Source: Desulfuromonadaceae bacterium
Lineage (GTDB): Bacteria; Desulfobacterota; Desulfuromonadia; Geobacterales; Pseudopelobacteraceae
DNA: 64,000 nt
NCBI GenBank assembly: GCA_028681335.1
Contig: JAQUIT010000013.1
Coordinates: forward strand, 1 to 64,000
Direction: 5' to 3'
In this document: in pieces, positions 1-8,428 of the stretch
How the letters are laid out: each line of letters starts with the position of its first letter
Numbering within the stretch: position 1 is the stretch's first letter
The notes under the pieces: generated by a model
What the model saw: the letters and a program-made list of their open reading frames with translations, nothing else
The model's database searches: none
Told to the model about the DNA's origin: nothing
Position numbers and translations under genes: made by a program

Positions 1-97
1 TTCCTTCTCCGCAGAGGGCTTGCACACCACGCCCGGCCCCGGTTTCACCACTGACTTTACATGATTGGCAGATGACATAACGTGGCACACGATACAT
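1..97 (-). CDS. possible partial CDS running off the left edge
   Basis: Reading the minus strand from ATG at 97-95, the frame stays open to base 1 (32 codons). The product begins MYRVPRYVICQSCKVSG and has a CxxC pair (residues 10 and 13) and a third Cys near residue 30, which would suit a small metal-binding protein of the DUF1636 or 2Fe-2S kind. No strong ribosome binding site precedes the ATG. The assignment is tentative because only the N-terminus is visible. Confidence 0.3.
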   Translation of the reverse strand, partial: MYRVPRYVICQSCKVSGETGAGRGVQALCGEG

Positions 98-578
98 TCC
101 AGAACAATCTGTCAAAGAGCGTCACTCAATACCATACTGAATTATTCAATCCACATTTCATGCCATATATCATCCATGAAACAACCAATAATATCGGCGA
201 CATCTTGGATATTGCATGTACCTGGGGATGTTAACAAATTATACACTGGCAAATGCAAACGGAGACATTCAGAGCTAACACACTGACTTCCTGTGGTTTA
301 TTTAAAGGTAATTTTTTTACGTACAGCTACAAAGCTCACATTTCGATCTTCCAGAAGAGTGTCACCGGCGCACATTATGACTCCACTTCTATAATCCAAA
401 CAGAGGTGCAAAACGGGGACACGTTGTCATGCTGGACTGCTTTGCCATCCGTCACCACATGCACATCATTGTTCTGTAAAAAACAAATGGTATTTTGTTG
501 CCCATTTTGCTAAAAAATAAAAAAAGACGTGTATATCCGGTTGAAAATGTGTGCGTACGAAGAAAAAGGGGGGATCAC
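98..578. other. intergenic stretch without a recognised gene
   Basis: About 480 bp, AT-richer than the neighbouring genes. Short open frames are present on both strands, but none has a ribosome binding site or recognisable protein features. It probably contains the promoters of the flanking genes; no confident promoter motif was found. Confidence 0.5.
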
Positions 579-1583
579 GTGGCTGTCCAAAAAATAGAGA
601 TCGTCCTCCCCAACCGTATCGGCGACACAATTTTGACGTTGCCGGCGATTGTATGCCTGAAACAGCTGAGGGAAAAGTATGCTTCCACACATCTTGAATA
701 TGAGCTGATTACGTCTCTTCCCTTGACGGAGATACTGCAGGCGCTGAATCTGTTCAAGGTAAAACGAATGACGTTATGCTCAAAAACAAAGTCGTGGCTG
801 GCTCCCGCCGACAAGACGTTCTTCCTGTCTACAACGACCGGGAGCATGGGGTACCATTCCAAGGAATCACACGGTTTGAGGTTGCCCAATAAGAAACACA
901 TTATATACTCAGTCAACATGCCGTATTTGAGCATTCCCCATGCAGAGTCCATTTTACCCGAACAACTGGTGAAATTCCTGAAGTCAGAATTTGAATTCAC
1001 CAGTGCCAAGACCAGACATTTTGGTATCTGCCTTGAGATGGGTTATACTGTCGAACAGATAATAGAGACTTTCAGGTTTGACGCTGAAAAACTTGCCATC
1101 AACAATGTTTTTTTTGAATGGAAGCCGCCAATAAGCGAAAAGTATCTGGTGTTTTGTATGGAAGCCGCATCAGGACACTTAAAAAACAATTCCGACCGCC
1201 TCTGGGACAAAGAATGTTTCTTTGATCTGGCTGAAAGGGCATATGCAAAACATGGGATACATGCAGCCTTTATCGGCATAAGCAATCTTTCCAAATTACC
1301 GGAAGCACCCTATTTCCATGATTACAGAGGCAAACTCAGCCTCAAACAGACAGCAATACTGCTCCATTATTCGTGCGGTTATGTCGGGAATGACACGGGC
1401 CCTTCGCACCTTTCCAATCTGATGAAAAAAAATTCCATCTCAATTTACATGCGAGAGTGTGCCCTGCGAGAATTCGGGCCGCTTTTTCCATACTTCATGA
1501 CAAAATTCCTGAAACCCCAAACAGCGGAAGAGATTTATCCGGCATTGGAAAAACTGCTTAGCATGTCGACTGGCGCTCATTAA
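579..1583 (+). CDS. glycosyltransferase family 9 (heptosyltransferase-like)
   Basis: Likely ADP-heptose:LPS heptosyltransferase-type enzyme acting in lipopolysaccharide or other surface glycan assembly at the inner face of the inner membrane. The product of 334 residues starts VAVQKIEIVLPNRIGDTIL, the usual N-terminal strand and GD loop of GT9 proteins. Near the C-terminus GYVGNDTGPSHLSNL matches the nucleotide-sugar motif (GNDTGPxHLA) of the family. I chose GTG at 579 because an AAGGGGGG ribosome binding site lies five bases upstream; an ATG at 495 would add 28 residues without homology to the fold. The acceptor sugar cannot be read. No partner glycan genes are visible nearby. Confidence 0.75.
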   Translation: MAVQKIEIVLPNRIGDTILTLPAIVCLKQLREKYASTHLEYELITSLPLTEILQALNLFKVKRMTLCSKTKSWLAPADKTFFLSTTTGSMGYHSKESHGLRLPNKKHIIYSVNMPYLSIPHAESILPEQLVKFLKSEFEFTSAKTRHFGICLEMGYTVEQIIETFRFDAEKLAINNVFFEWKPPISEKYLVFCMEAASGHLKNNSDRLWDKECFFDLAERAYAKHGIHAAFIGISNLSKLPEAPYFHDYRGKLSLKQTAILLHYSCGYVGNDTGPSHLSNLMKKNSISIYMRECALREFGPLFPYFMTKFLKPQTAEEIYPALEKLLSMSTGAH

Positions 1584-1715
1584 ATTAATTATAGTCAACA
1601 GAATAAACAGGGGCACTTCCGCCTTTGTTCTCTATAAAATGTGTCCCCGCCCACATCCGACCCACTGCAGCAATCCACCGGCACTCTCCCACACCGTTAG
1701 CACACTAAGGACAAT

Positions 1716-2231
1716 ATGACCTCACGGAAGACCATACGCGTATGCGTTAATGACTTATTTCAGGCGAATTACGTCTACTTTTTGACGGAGCCGACGGGAG
1801 AAAACTTTCATCCAGACTTCAGGCCTGAATTGACCCCACAAGAGATGCTGGAACTTGGTGTTTTCGGTGGGAAATATCTGACTGACTGCACAAGCGAGTT
1901 CCCGCACGAGTGGTTTATCAATGCGAAACTCTGCCATGAACGCCATGTTCCCGAACTGAACTACTTTGGCGTCAATGCCTCAAAGCCATTATCCTACTGG
2001 CGGGAAAAGGGGTGGATTCATACCGATGACCCGCGAGGGTGGTTTCAGTGGTACTGCCGGTACTACATGGGGAGAAGGTGCAGCGATGACAATCGACAGA
2101 TAAAAAGATGGAAGGCAATGACACGACATATAGCCCAGTTACGGAAGAATTGCCCGGAGGGGTACCTGTCATGTCGGAGAAAGCAGCGCCAAGCACTTTT
2201 GCACTGGGCCTACGACAGTAGAAAAATCTGA
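1716..2231 (+). CDS. conserved hypothetical protein, Trp/Tyr-rich
   Basis: A 171-residue soluble protein of unknown function. I recognise the pattern LNYFGVNASKPLSYWREKGW followed by DPRGWFQWYCRYYMGRR and a C-terminal CRRKQRQALLHWAYDSR; similar sequences occur in several bacteria and plants, but I know of no assigned activity. It is unusually rich in Trp, Tyr, Arg and Cys, with no signal peptide or membrane segment. ATG at 1716 is preceded by AAGGA at a good distance. It stands alone between a glycosyltransferase and a convergent PAS gene. Confidence 0.65.
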   Translation: MTSRKTIRVCVNDLFQANYVYFLTEPTGENFHPDFRPELTPQEMLELGVFGGKYLTDCTSEFPHEWFINAKLCHERHVPELNYFGVNASKPLSYWREKGWIHTDDPRGWFQWYCRYYMGRRCSDDNRQIKRWKAMTRHIAQLRKNCPEGYLSCRRKQRQALLHWAYDSRKI

Positions 2232-2250
2232 AATAAATTCCGCAACAACC

Positions 2251-2760
2251 CTAAACAGCCCCGACCGTGCCTATTCTCAACAGGACCACGCCCTTGACCT
2301 TCTCTGTGGAGATCAGAAAGCTAACCTCTCGCTCATTGCCAGGCGTCCCGGAAACCAGCGGTGCCTCTACCGCCACATGGCTCTTGCCGGACTGGAAGGT
2401 ATCCATCACCGTATTTCGTATTGTGCAGCCGGAACAGTGAATCGTCTTGCCGCACCCCTCCGGCAACGCAGAGTATATGCAGTCAAAAACGACCCCGCCC
2501 TCTAAACCGACTATTGACGGCAACTCTTTTTGCAAAATTTTTCTGGCTCCAATGTTGGCCGTTTCTACCATACCGGCAGCATCAATGACGACAACCGGCA
2601 CACTGAGCCTGTCCAAAAACTCCAGCCACTCGACCTTATTAGGCCCGAGAATCTTTTCCTGGCATGGAACACAGATGCCGTGCGTTATAATGTCTTCCGG
2701 ATGATCTTCTGCAAAGACAGTTTCCAGATCACTATCGCACCAGGCACACATTTTTATCAT
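2251..2760 (-). CDS. PAS-domain protein with N-terminal CxxC pairs
   Basis: A 169-residue cytoplasmic sensor-like protein. The N-terminus has a putative zinc ribbon (CAWC at 5-8 and CVPC near 31-34). A PAS-like core follows (about 45-165; WLEFLDRLSVPVVVIDAAG is a typical PAS entry). A second Cys cluster, CGKTIHCSGC, falls inside the PAS region and could bind a metal or act in redox sensing. No output domain is attached, so it would have to signal through partners. A GAGGA ribosome binding site precedes ATG 2760. Convergent with the gene on its left. Confidence 0.65.
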   Translation of the reverse strand: MIKMCAWCDSDLETVFAEDHPEDIITHGICVPCQEKILGPNKVEWLEFLDRLSVPVVVIDAAGMVETANIGARKILQKELPSIVGLEGGVVFDCIYSALPEGCGKTIHCSGCTIRNTVMDTFQSGKSHVAVEAPLVSGTPGNEREVSFLISTEKVKGVVLLRIGTVGAV

Positions 2761-2974
2761 TTTTCATCCTCTTCTTTTATAGTCCCCACCGGCACAACAA
2801 GCCACCATTGTACCAGAAGACGTTCCAACATCAACTCAGTGAGCGGGAGAACGCACGCGGCACTGAAAACGTTTTTTTGGTGGTATACTATCGTTAACAC
2901 AGCAAATGACAGCGCAAACAACTGTCCGTCACCGCCAAAACGCAAAGTTCGCCAGTAGACCAAGAGGGGCAATC

Positions 2975-3604
2975 ATGACATTCCGCTACATTGAATTATT
3001 CACCGTCCTGGTTGTCCAGCTTTTCATCATCGTCGATCCGCTTACCAGCGTCCCGGTCTTCCTCGCCATCACACCGGGCAAGAGCACCGGTGAGCGCCGG
3101 ACAATTGCGCGACGCAGCTGCATCATCGCCTTCTTTATCATCGTCTTCTTTCTCGTGGCCGGCTCACCGATCCTCGATTATTTCGGCATTACAACTTCAG
3201 CCGTCAGAATATGCGGCGGCATCCTGCTCTTTATCATCTCCCTGGAACTGCTCTACGGCAGAACCACCCGGACGCAGATGAGCAGCCGGGAGGAACGGCT
3301 TGCCGAAGAGAAGGGAGACGTAACGGTGACGCCACTCGCGATACCGCTGCTCGCCGGCCCCGGCGCCATTGCCACAACCCTTGTTTTTGCCGGGCGAGCA
3401 GAAAACATGCTTGCCTTTGCCATACTCATCGCCGGCGTCGCACTTGTCTTTGGCTGCGCCTATATTATTCTTCACTGGGCCGAACAGCTGAGCGGTGTCA
3501 TAGGCCCCCTCGGTATGAAGATCATGACACGGACGATGGGGCTGCTCCTGGCATTTATTGCCACCCAATACGTCATCGACGGCATCCAGGCGGTAAGCAG
3601 ATAA
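2975..3604 (+). CDS. MarC family integral membrane protein
   Basis: A 209-residue protein of six predicted transmembrane segments in the MarC/UPF0056 (NAAT) family, whose transport role is still poorly defined. The family pattern is visible: IIDPLTSVPVFLAIT-like first segment (VDPLTSVPVFLAIT), then TPLAIPLLAGPGAIATTLVF in the fourth, and the C-terminal GLLLAFIATQYVIDGI segment. I start at ATG 2975, which has AGAGGGG upstream; the frame is open further upstream but only encodes a basic non-membrane extension. It ends convergent with the next gene. Confidence 0.8.
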   Translation: MTFRYIELFTVLVVQLFIIVDPLTSVPVFLAITPGKSTGERRTIARRSCIIAFFIIVFFLVAGSPILDYFGITTSAVRICGGILLFIISLELLYGRTTRTQMSSREERLAEEKGDVTVTPLAIPLLAGPGAIATTLVFAGRAENMLAFAILIAGVALVFGCAYIILHWAEQLSGVIGPLGMKIMTRTMGLLLAFIATQYVIDGIQAVSR

Positions 3605-3667
3605 GCCCGCTTGCATACCCGGCATACTCCGCTTTATCAAAAAAAACCGCCCATGATCCGGTAACTT

Positions 3668-4051
3668 TCAGAAATTCTGCTGCATCACGATGCCGACCCT
3701 GACATTGCCGGCAGCGTTCCGCTCCACGACCGGTGCCAGAATGTAGCGGTCCGTGATGGTTGCCCCGATCAGCGCGCCGATCAGGTGCGAACCCACATCC
3801 AGAAGTGAACTCGAAAGCGTTTCCCCCTGCACCTTCTGCACCCCTTCTCCGATCAGGATAACAACCGCGCTGGCAGAGAAGCCGATCATTCCGCGATGTT
3901 CCGGCCAATACGTGTCGGCAACGGTGCCCGTGACGACACCGGCAATGAGCGCCCCGCCGATGGCATGGCTTGACTCGCTCGTCACGCTGATGGCTGCCGA
4001 CGCCGGAGAAACAAACAGCAGACAACAGCAGACCAACAACCATCTATTCAT
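3668..4051 (-). CDS. small secreted or membrane protein with Gly-rich segments
   Basis: A 127-residue protein with a clear signal peptide (LLVCCCLLFVSPASAAI) and a likely cleavage after ASA. The rest alternates small residues (AIGGALIAGVVTGTVAD; LIGALIGATITDRY), which resembles glycine-zipper membrane proteins. GGGAGGTG sits just upstream of ATG 4051. Function is unknown. It may be anchored in or span the envelope. Confidence 0.55.
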   Translation of the reverse strand: MNRWLLVCCCLLFVSPASAAISVTSESSHAIGGALIAGVVTGTVADTYWPEHRGMIGFSASAVVILIGEGVQKVQGETLSSSLLDVGSHLIGALIGATITDRYILAPVVERNAAGNVRVGIVMQQNF

Positions 4052-4132
4052 CGCACACCTCCCGCAGGAACAAAGCTGGAAACGGCACATGAAACGGCGA
4101 ACACGCCGACAAACAGAGACACAATCAACCTC

Positions 4133-4199
4133 TATCCCTGAAAAAAGTCTTTGAAGCTAAAAACAGCCCCTTTATTTAACAGGGATAACTGCGGATAAG
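4133..4199. repeat. intergenic direct repeat, copy 1
   Basis: About 66 bp closely repeated at 4319-4385. It opens with TATCCCTG and later has CAGGGATA, so each copy can fold on itself; the core AAGTCTTTGAAGCTAAAAAC is identical in both. Further GGATAA units follow. It behaves like a REP-type dispersed element. Confidence 0.8.
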
Positions 4200-4318
4200 A
4201 GCGGATAACGACAAAAACAAAACATTCGGTGGATTACCTCTTTGAAAACGGTGAATCTAATCCCTCAACAGGATAATTATCTCTGAGCATCAAGGTTTTA
4301 TCCGCCTTTATCCTTCCT

Positions 4319-4385
4319 TATCCCTGTAAAAAGTCTTTGAAGCTAAAAACAACCCCTTTATTTAACAGGGATAACGGCGGATAAC
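4319..4385. repeat. intergenic direct repeat, copy 2
   Basis: Second copy of the element at 4133-4199, in the same orientation and about 185 bp further on, with only a few substitutions. It lies just past the stop codon of the O-methyltransferase, where it could also serve as that gene's transcript end. Confidence 0.8.
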
Positions 4386-4435
4386 GGAAAACAAAAAGTC
4401 CTTTGAGCCAAGAGACACGAACCACCATGAGGGTC

Positions 4436-5446
4436 CTAACTCGTGGCCGGCACACTCCCGACGATAACCCCAGCCCCATTGGGAAGCACCAGCGGCAGAC
4501 GCCGCAGGTTACCGGCACCGGCAGCGGCGAGCATATCCATCAGGTCGCCCTCTGAATAGGCCTGCCCGGCGGATGTCCCCAGCAGCATGTTCAGGGAAAA
4601 AAGCGCCGGAAAGAGCGGACCGTCCAGCGTGTCATTAAGAATAAACTCCTGCACCAGAATCATGCCGCCCGGTTCCAGAGCGGCCATCGCCTTCCGTAGA
4701 ATCACGGCACACCCCTCCGGCCCCTCACCGTGCAGAATGTGTGACAACCAGGCCACGTCGAACCTGCCTTCAATACCCTTGTGAAGAAAATCGCCGTCGC
4801 TGAACGAGATCCGGCTGCCAAGCCCGAAGCTGTCGATGGTTTGTTCAGCAAAAGCACGGGTGGTCGGCAGATCGTAGACCACCGCGTTCAGTCCGGGATT
4901 GTGGCGGCAAAAATGGATCGCATAGGTGCCGGGGCCGCCCCCCAGATCAAGCAGGCGCCGCCGTCCCTCCAGATTGATTTCCGGCACGATCTTCGGCGCC
5001 GTCAGCATGGCCAGATTGAACATGCCCAGCAAAAAGCTTTCGCGTATCGCAGGGTCACTACCGCCCGACATGCGCTCCCTGAGAGCACCGCCGCTTGCAA
5101 CCGCCTCATCCAGATGGGCCCAGCCGGACATCAGGTGATAGTGATGCATGATAATATGGCCAAGGTAGTGCGGTGAAGTACGGTTGAGATATGCTGCGGC
5201 AAAAGGGGTGAGACGATACATGTCGCCGTTTTTTTCCAACAGGGCAAGGGCCGCCAGAGCGTTCAGAAGCATGGCTGCGCCGCGCACATCGGCTCCAATT
5301 TTCCCGGCCAGCTCCCCGGCGCTCATCTCACCCTCTGCCAATGTGGTAAAAACACCAAGCTTCACCCCGGCATGCAGCGCACAGGTACTCCAGTAGCCAC
5401 CCGAAAGCTGCAAAAGTGCTGCGGGATTCCAGTCACTCTGTTCCAT
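4436..5446 (-). CDS. SAM-dependent O-methyltransferase (plant/bacterial type 2)
   Basis: A 336-residue class I methyltransferase that would move a methyl group from S-adenosylmethionine to a hydroxyl of a small molecule. An N-terminal helical dimerisation domain (about 10-110) is followed by the SAM-binding motif LLDLGGGPGTYAIHF (near 175) and a second motif, ALEPGGMILVQEF. WLSHILHGEG sits where the catalytic His of this family usually lies. ATG 5446 has AAGGAG seven bases upstream; the frame extends further but without support. It lies 40 bp downstream of the HAD gene, so the pair is probably co-transcribed. The substrate is unknown. Confidence 0.75.
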   Translation of the reverse strand: MEQSDWNPAALLQLSGGYWSTCALHAGVKLGVFTTLAEGEMSAGELAGKIGADVRGAAMLLNALAALALLEKNGDMYRLTPFAAAYLNRTSPHYLGHIIMHHYHLMSGWAHLDEAVASGGALRERMSGGSDPAIRESFLLGMFNLAMLTAPKIVPEINLEGRRRLLDLGGGPGTYAIHFCRHNPGLNAVVYDLPTTRAFAEQTIDSFGLGSRISFSDGDFLHKGIEGRFDVAWLSHILHGEGPEGCAVILRKAMAALEPGGMILVQEFILNDTLDGPLFPALFSLNMLLGTSAGQAYSEGDLMDMLAAAGAGNLRRLPLVLPNGAGVIVGSVPATS

Positions 5447-5486
5447 ATCAACTCCTTTATGCATCAGGCCGTGAGGCTCGGCCGCA

Positions 5487-6158
5487 TCAGCGGGCAATCT
5501 GCTCGTCCAGGTCTACCAGACTGCTTAGTGTCAGCGTCGGCTCGATTCCCCACGGATCAAACAGGGCGTCCGGCGAACGCTTCAACCAGGCGGCGCGCAT
5601 TCCGGCCGAGATGGCCCCGATCACATCAAAGGGATTGCTCGATATAAGCCAGGCATCAGCGCCGACAGCGCCGGCCCTCCGCAAAAAGTGACTGTAGACC
5701 GCCGGATTCGGCTTGAAGGACTTCATCTCATCAACACTCACCACCCCGATAAAAAACTCCCTGATACCGGCATGTTTCAGCAACGTCTCCACCGTAGCGG
5801 CGCTGCCGTTCGAAAAGGCGAACATCCTGAAACCGGCCTTCTGCGCACGAACCAGCCCCTCCCTCACATCATCGAATGCCGGCAACACCCTATAGGCATC
5901 AAGCAGCTTTTCCTTGTCGAACTGGGTAAGCGCGGCATCATAGTATGAACTCGTATAATCGAGAGCATTGCTCGTGCAGTGGGCAAAATCCTCATAATTC
6001 TGCATCAGCCCGCGTCGAAAAGAATATTCAAGCTGTTTTTCGCGCCATGTGGAAGAAAATGCCGGTGCTTTACTGCCGACGTATTTCTCCAACGCAACGA
6101 CGACACCATGAGTATTTATCAGAGTCCCGTAGACATCAAAAGCAAGTGTAACAGCCAT
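5487..6158 (-). CDS. HAD-superfamily haloacid dehalogenase type II-like hydrolase
   Basis: A 223-residue cytosolic HAD hydrolase. Motif I is LAFDVYGTLINT with the nucleophile Asp at residue 8; motif II is FAFSNGS; the Lys of motif III is in SFKPNPAVY; motif IV is reshaped as SSNPFDVIGA. The SSNPFDV sequence is typical of L-2-haloacid dehalogenases. Whether it dehalogenates is not visible; physiological substrates of such homologues are often unknown. It is the upstream partner of the O-methyltransferase. Confidence 0.75.
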   Translation of the reverse strand: MAVTLAFDVYGTLINTHGVVVALEKYVGSKAPAFSSTWREKQLEYSFRRGLMQNYEDFAHCTSNALDYTSSYYDAALTQFDKEKLLDAYRVLPAFDDVREGLVRAQKAGFRMFAFSNGSAATVETLLKHAGIREFFIGVVSVDEMKSFKPNPAVYSHFLRRAGAVGADAWLISSNPFDVIGAISAGMRAAWLKRSPDALFDPWGIEPTLTLSSLVDLDEQIAR

Positions 6159-6402
6159 ATCTTTTCTCCCCGCTTGTTATTTTCCAATCAACTCCCGCGC
6201 ACCTTTCACACCAATTGCTATCGGTATGGTAACACTTCCGCAGCAAAAATAAAGGGTTCGCGCAGCGGATCTTCGCCTTGCAGGTGAGGCACAGCATAAA
6301 GATCGGCAAACAAACGCGTAAACAGGGAAAGTCAACACTGCAAACCGGGGACTTCAAGATGCTCATGGTTTCAGTAGTGTTACGGGGCAGAATAAAACCG
6401 TA

Positions 6403-6558
6403 TCAGCAGTCGTCGCCGGGCCAGGAGCGCATGCAATAGACACACTCTTCGACATCGTGCGGAATGGTATCCCGCAACGGTTCATTTTTATGGATGCAGC
6501 CGCAACGCTTGGGAGTCGGGAAACGATGAATCATGTTGTCCTTGACAAAATATAGCAT
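6403..6558 (-). CDS. small Cys-rich protein
   Basis: A 51-residue protein with two Cys pairs, RCGCIH and ECVYCMRSW, ending in a further Cys; it could bind zinc or iron. I start at ATG 6558 because AAGGAG lies nine bases upstream; the longer frame to 6660 lacks such a signal. It follows the radical SAM maturase on the same strand after about 280 bp, so a link to that locus is possible but not shown. Confidence 0.5.
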   Translation of the reverse strand: MLYFVKDNMIHRFPTPKRCGCIHKNEPLRDTIPHDVEECVYCMRSWPGDDC

Positions 6559-6840
6559 GGCTTGTTCTCCTTGTGGTGCTGCAGAGTAATCAGGCTCATT
6601 ATTTGTAAGGGCTGGATTCCATAATTCGTGCCGAAAGCCGCCGCAAAAAATGACCCACAATTACAGCATGTTACAAGAGCGGCACAGGGAGATGCATGTC
6701 AGTTTTTTACCACAGGGAGAGAGCGGAGAGCGCATGAAGCGGTATAAGAGGCGGATTAGACGGTTATTTGGCAGACGGCAACATTTTGCTCAGTGGCGGG
6801 ATGTTAACATTGCCTGACCAGAGCTGATCTCCCGCTTCTT

Positions 6841-8121
6841 TTATTCAAGTCCCAGATCCTGCCTTATGATTGTCTCTAATGAGGCATCCAGCATGGCGCG
6901 GCGGCAATCGACGCCGTCGATGCTGCCGGTTTTCAGTTTGTTAAAGAAACGGCAGCCGCCGAAGCAGAGCGGCAGATAGGCGCACTCCAGGCATTCGTCA
7001 TTTTTCCAGACGCCCAGATTGTGGGATTGGCGGTAATCACTGATGCCGTCAACCAAGGTGCCGATGGCAAATTCAGGCCACCCCATCAAGGGCGGACATT
7101 TATAGAGGGTGCCGTCGTAGGCGACCACGAGGCTGTTGGTCAATTCGATCATGCACACACCCATGTGCGGTTTTTCCACGGAAAAACCACGGCGGAGGGT
7201 TTCTTTGCGGAGGAAAAGATTCGCTTCGATAAGCCACGCTTCGCTACCGAACACGCAGGCGGCGCTGTGCGGATCATGCCCACCGGATTTAGGATGGATC
7301 GGAGCGAATTGCACCGGCCCGAGCTGTACCGGATCGATACCGGCTGCAAGCAGCGCGTCGAGCATGGCCGGAAATTCGTGGTAGTTGTCACGGGTGAAGT
7401 TGCCACCCGGCTTGATGGTGATGAGATCGTAGACCGAACGCAGGTTGGCCACAATCGGGCTGAAACTTCCTCGGCCGGAAACGAAAGGGCGCTGGCTGTT
7501 ATGCGTTTCCTCCGGGCCGTCCAGAGTGATCTGAGCGCTCTGCAGCCCAAAAGGGAGCAGCTCTTCCACAACAGGGCGGGTCAGCAGGGTGGCATTGGTC
7601 ACCAGGCTGCAGGAGAATTTTGTTCCGGCGAGCGCCGCCGCATCGCGGAGCGGCCCGGCAATTTCCTTAAGACGGGGTACAGCCATGAGCGGTTCACCAC
7701 CGTAAAAGCGGAGCTCCACGTCACGGCCACGGTCGATCTGTTCGCGCTTGACATGGGCAACCAGCAGCCGGGCAGTTTCTGCGCTCAGGGCGTGGTCGCC
7801 GCGAAAATGATCTTCAAAACAGTAGGGGCAGGCAAGGTTGCAATCCAGCGTCAGCACCACCGTAGCGGCAAAGGTGCCGGAACGGCTGTTGGTATGATCA
7901 ACCAGAGCGGCCATCATTTCCCGCTCTGCCGCCGCGTCGTCCACCCACATCTCCAGGCGGCGCAAGGCGGAGCAATCAGCCTCGGCCAGCGTTTCAGCCC
8001 GGGCGTCGGCAAGCAGAGCTTCAGAAACCCGGACGACCGAACCCTTTCTGGTCGAGTAGAGCAGTACAGAACCGGGACGGTCCGGGTCGGGATAAATTTT
8101 CAAGTAACGGGAAAGCGGCAT
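6841..8121 (-). CDS. radical SAM/SPASM peptide maturase, geopeptide type
   Basis: A 426-residue enzyme that probably modifies the tiny peptide encoded just upstream. The radical SAM 4Fe-4S motif CNLACPYCFE (CxxxCxxC) is near residue 94, followed by a GGEPL motif (RFYGGEPLM) typical of the superfamily. The C-terminal SPASM region carries the auxiliary cluster ligands (CPPLMGW ... CLECAYLPLCFGGCRFF ... CRR). The N-terminal 90 residues resemble the PqqD-like/RRE region of RiPP maturases. The match to the Geobacter geopeptide maturase family is from memory of that family's layout. It starts 61 bp after the precursor stop codon, so both are likely one transcript. Confidence 0.8.
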   Translation of the reverse strand: MPLSRYLKIYPDPDRPGSVLLYSTRKGSVVRVSEALLADARAETLAEADCSALRRLEMWVDDAAAEREMMAALVDHTNSRSGTFAATVVLTLDCNLACPYCFEDHFRGDHALSAETARLLVAHVKREQIDRGRDVELRFYGGEPLMAVPRLKEIAGPLRDAAALAGTKFSCSLVTNATLLTRPVVEELLPFGLQSAQITLDGPEETHNSQRPFVSGRGSFSPIVANLRSVYDLITIKPGGNFTRDNYHEFPAMLDALLAAGIDPVQLGPVQFAPIHPKSGGHDPHSAACVFGSEAWLIEANLFLRKETLRRGFSVEKPHMGVCMIELTNSLVVAYDGTLYKCPPLMGWPEFAIGTLVDGISDYRQSHNLGVWKNDECLECAYLPLCFGGCRFFNKLKTGSIDGVDCRRAMLDASLETIIRQDLGLE

Positions 8122-8130
8122 AACAGTTTA

Positions 8131-8152
8131 CTCCGATACGAATGGGGGGCTT
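8131..8152 (-). repeat. duplicated leader element before the maturase
   Basis: On the minus strand this reads AAGCCCCCCATTCGTATCGG, shortly before the maturase start. A near copy, AAGCCCATTCGTACCGG, sits before the precursor start (8297-8314). The paired placement suggests a regulatory or processing site. Confidence 0.45.
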
Positions 8153-8182
8153 ACGCCCCGCATTCTTGTTAAAGCAGGCCAA

Positions 8183-8266
8183 TCAGCTCCTCCCGCTTGC
8201 AGTAGTACAGCAAGTGCTTACCATCTCAGCACTTTCCATCCCTTCATCCAAAACTTCGATTGCCAT
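8183..8266 (-). CDS. geopeptide-like RiPP precursor
   Basis: A 27-residue peptide beginning MAIEVLDEGMESAEMVST and continuing CCTTASGRS to a TGA stop. A perfect AAGGAGG ribosome binding site lies seven bases upstream of ATG 8266. The acidic N-terminal half suits a leader and the Cys/Thr/Ser-rich CCTTASG suits a core modified by the neighbouring SPASM enzyme. It is too short for usual gene callers. The TGA could be read through (Sec) in principle, but the sequence beyond it shows nothing peptide-like, so I treat it as a stop. Confidence 0.75.
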   Translation of the reverse strand: MAIEVLDEGMESAEMVSTCCTTASGRS

Positions 8267-8296
8267 GGTGTGACCTCCTTTTATTTTTTCCCATCC

Positions 8297-8314
8297 GGTA
8301 CGAATGGGCTTTCA
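8297..8314 (-). repeat. duplicated leader element before the precursor peptide
   Basis: Minus-strand AAGCCCATTCGTACCGG, about 30 bases upstream of the precursor ATG, matching the element at 8131-8152 upstream of the maturase except for a short C-run insertion and one substitution. Confidence 0.45.
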
Positions 8315-8428
8315 GGAATTTATATACAAAACCGGGGATATCTGCTAGAAGAATCCGATCCCAAACCAAATAGATCGACAATTTAATTCAAGCTAATTAT
8401 TTTTCGTCAATGTCGGCAGGAGTCCTGA

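Noticed and set aside
7021-8172. 383-codon open frame on the plus strand
   Set aside because: It is antisense to the radical SAM maturase over its whole length, has no family features and reflects high-GC codon use on the other strand.
8183-8185. TGA of the geopeptide precursor as a selenocysteine codon
   Set aside because: The sequence after it reads as the maturase leader and contains the duplicated element; no SECIS-like hairpin was evident.
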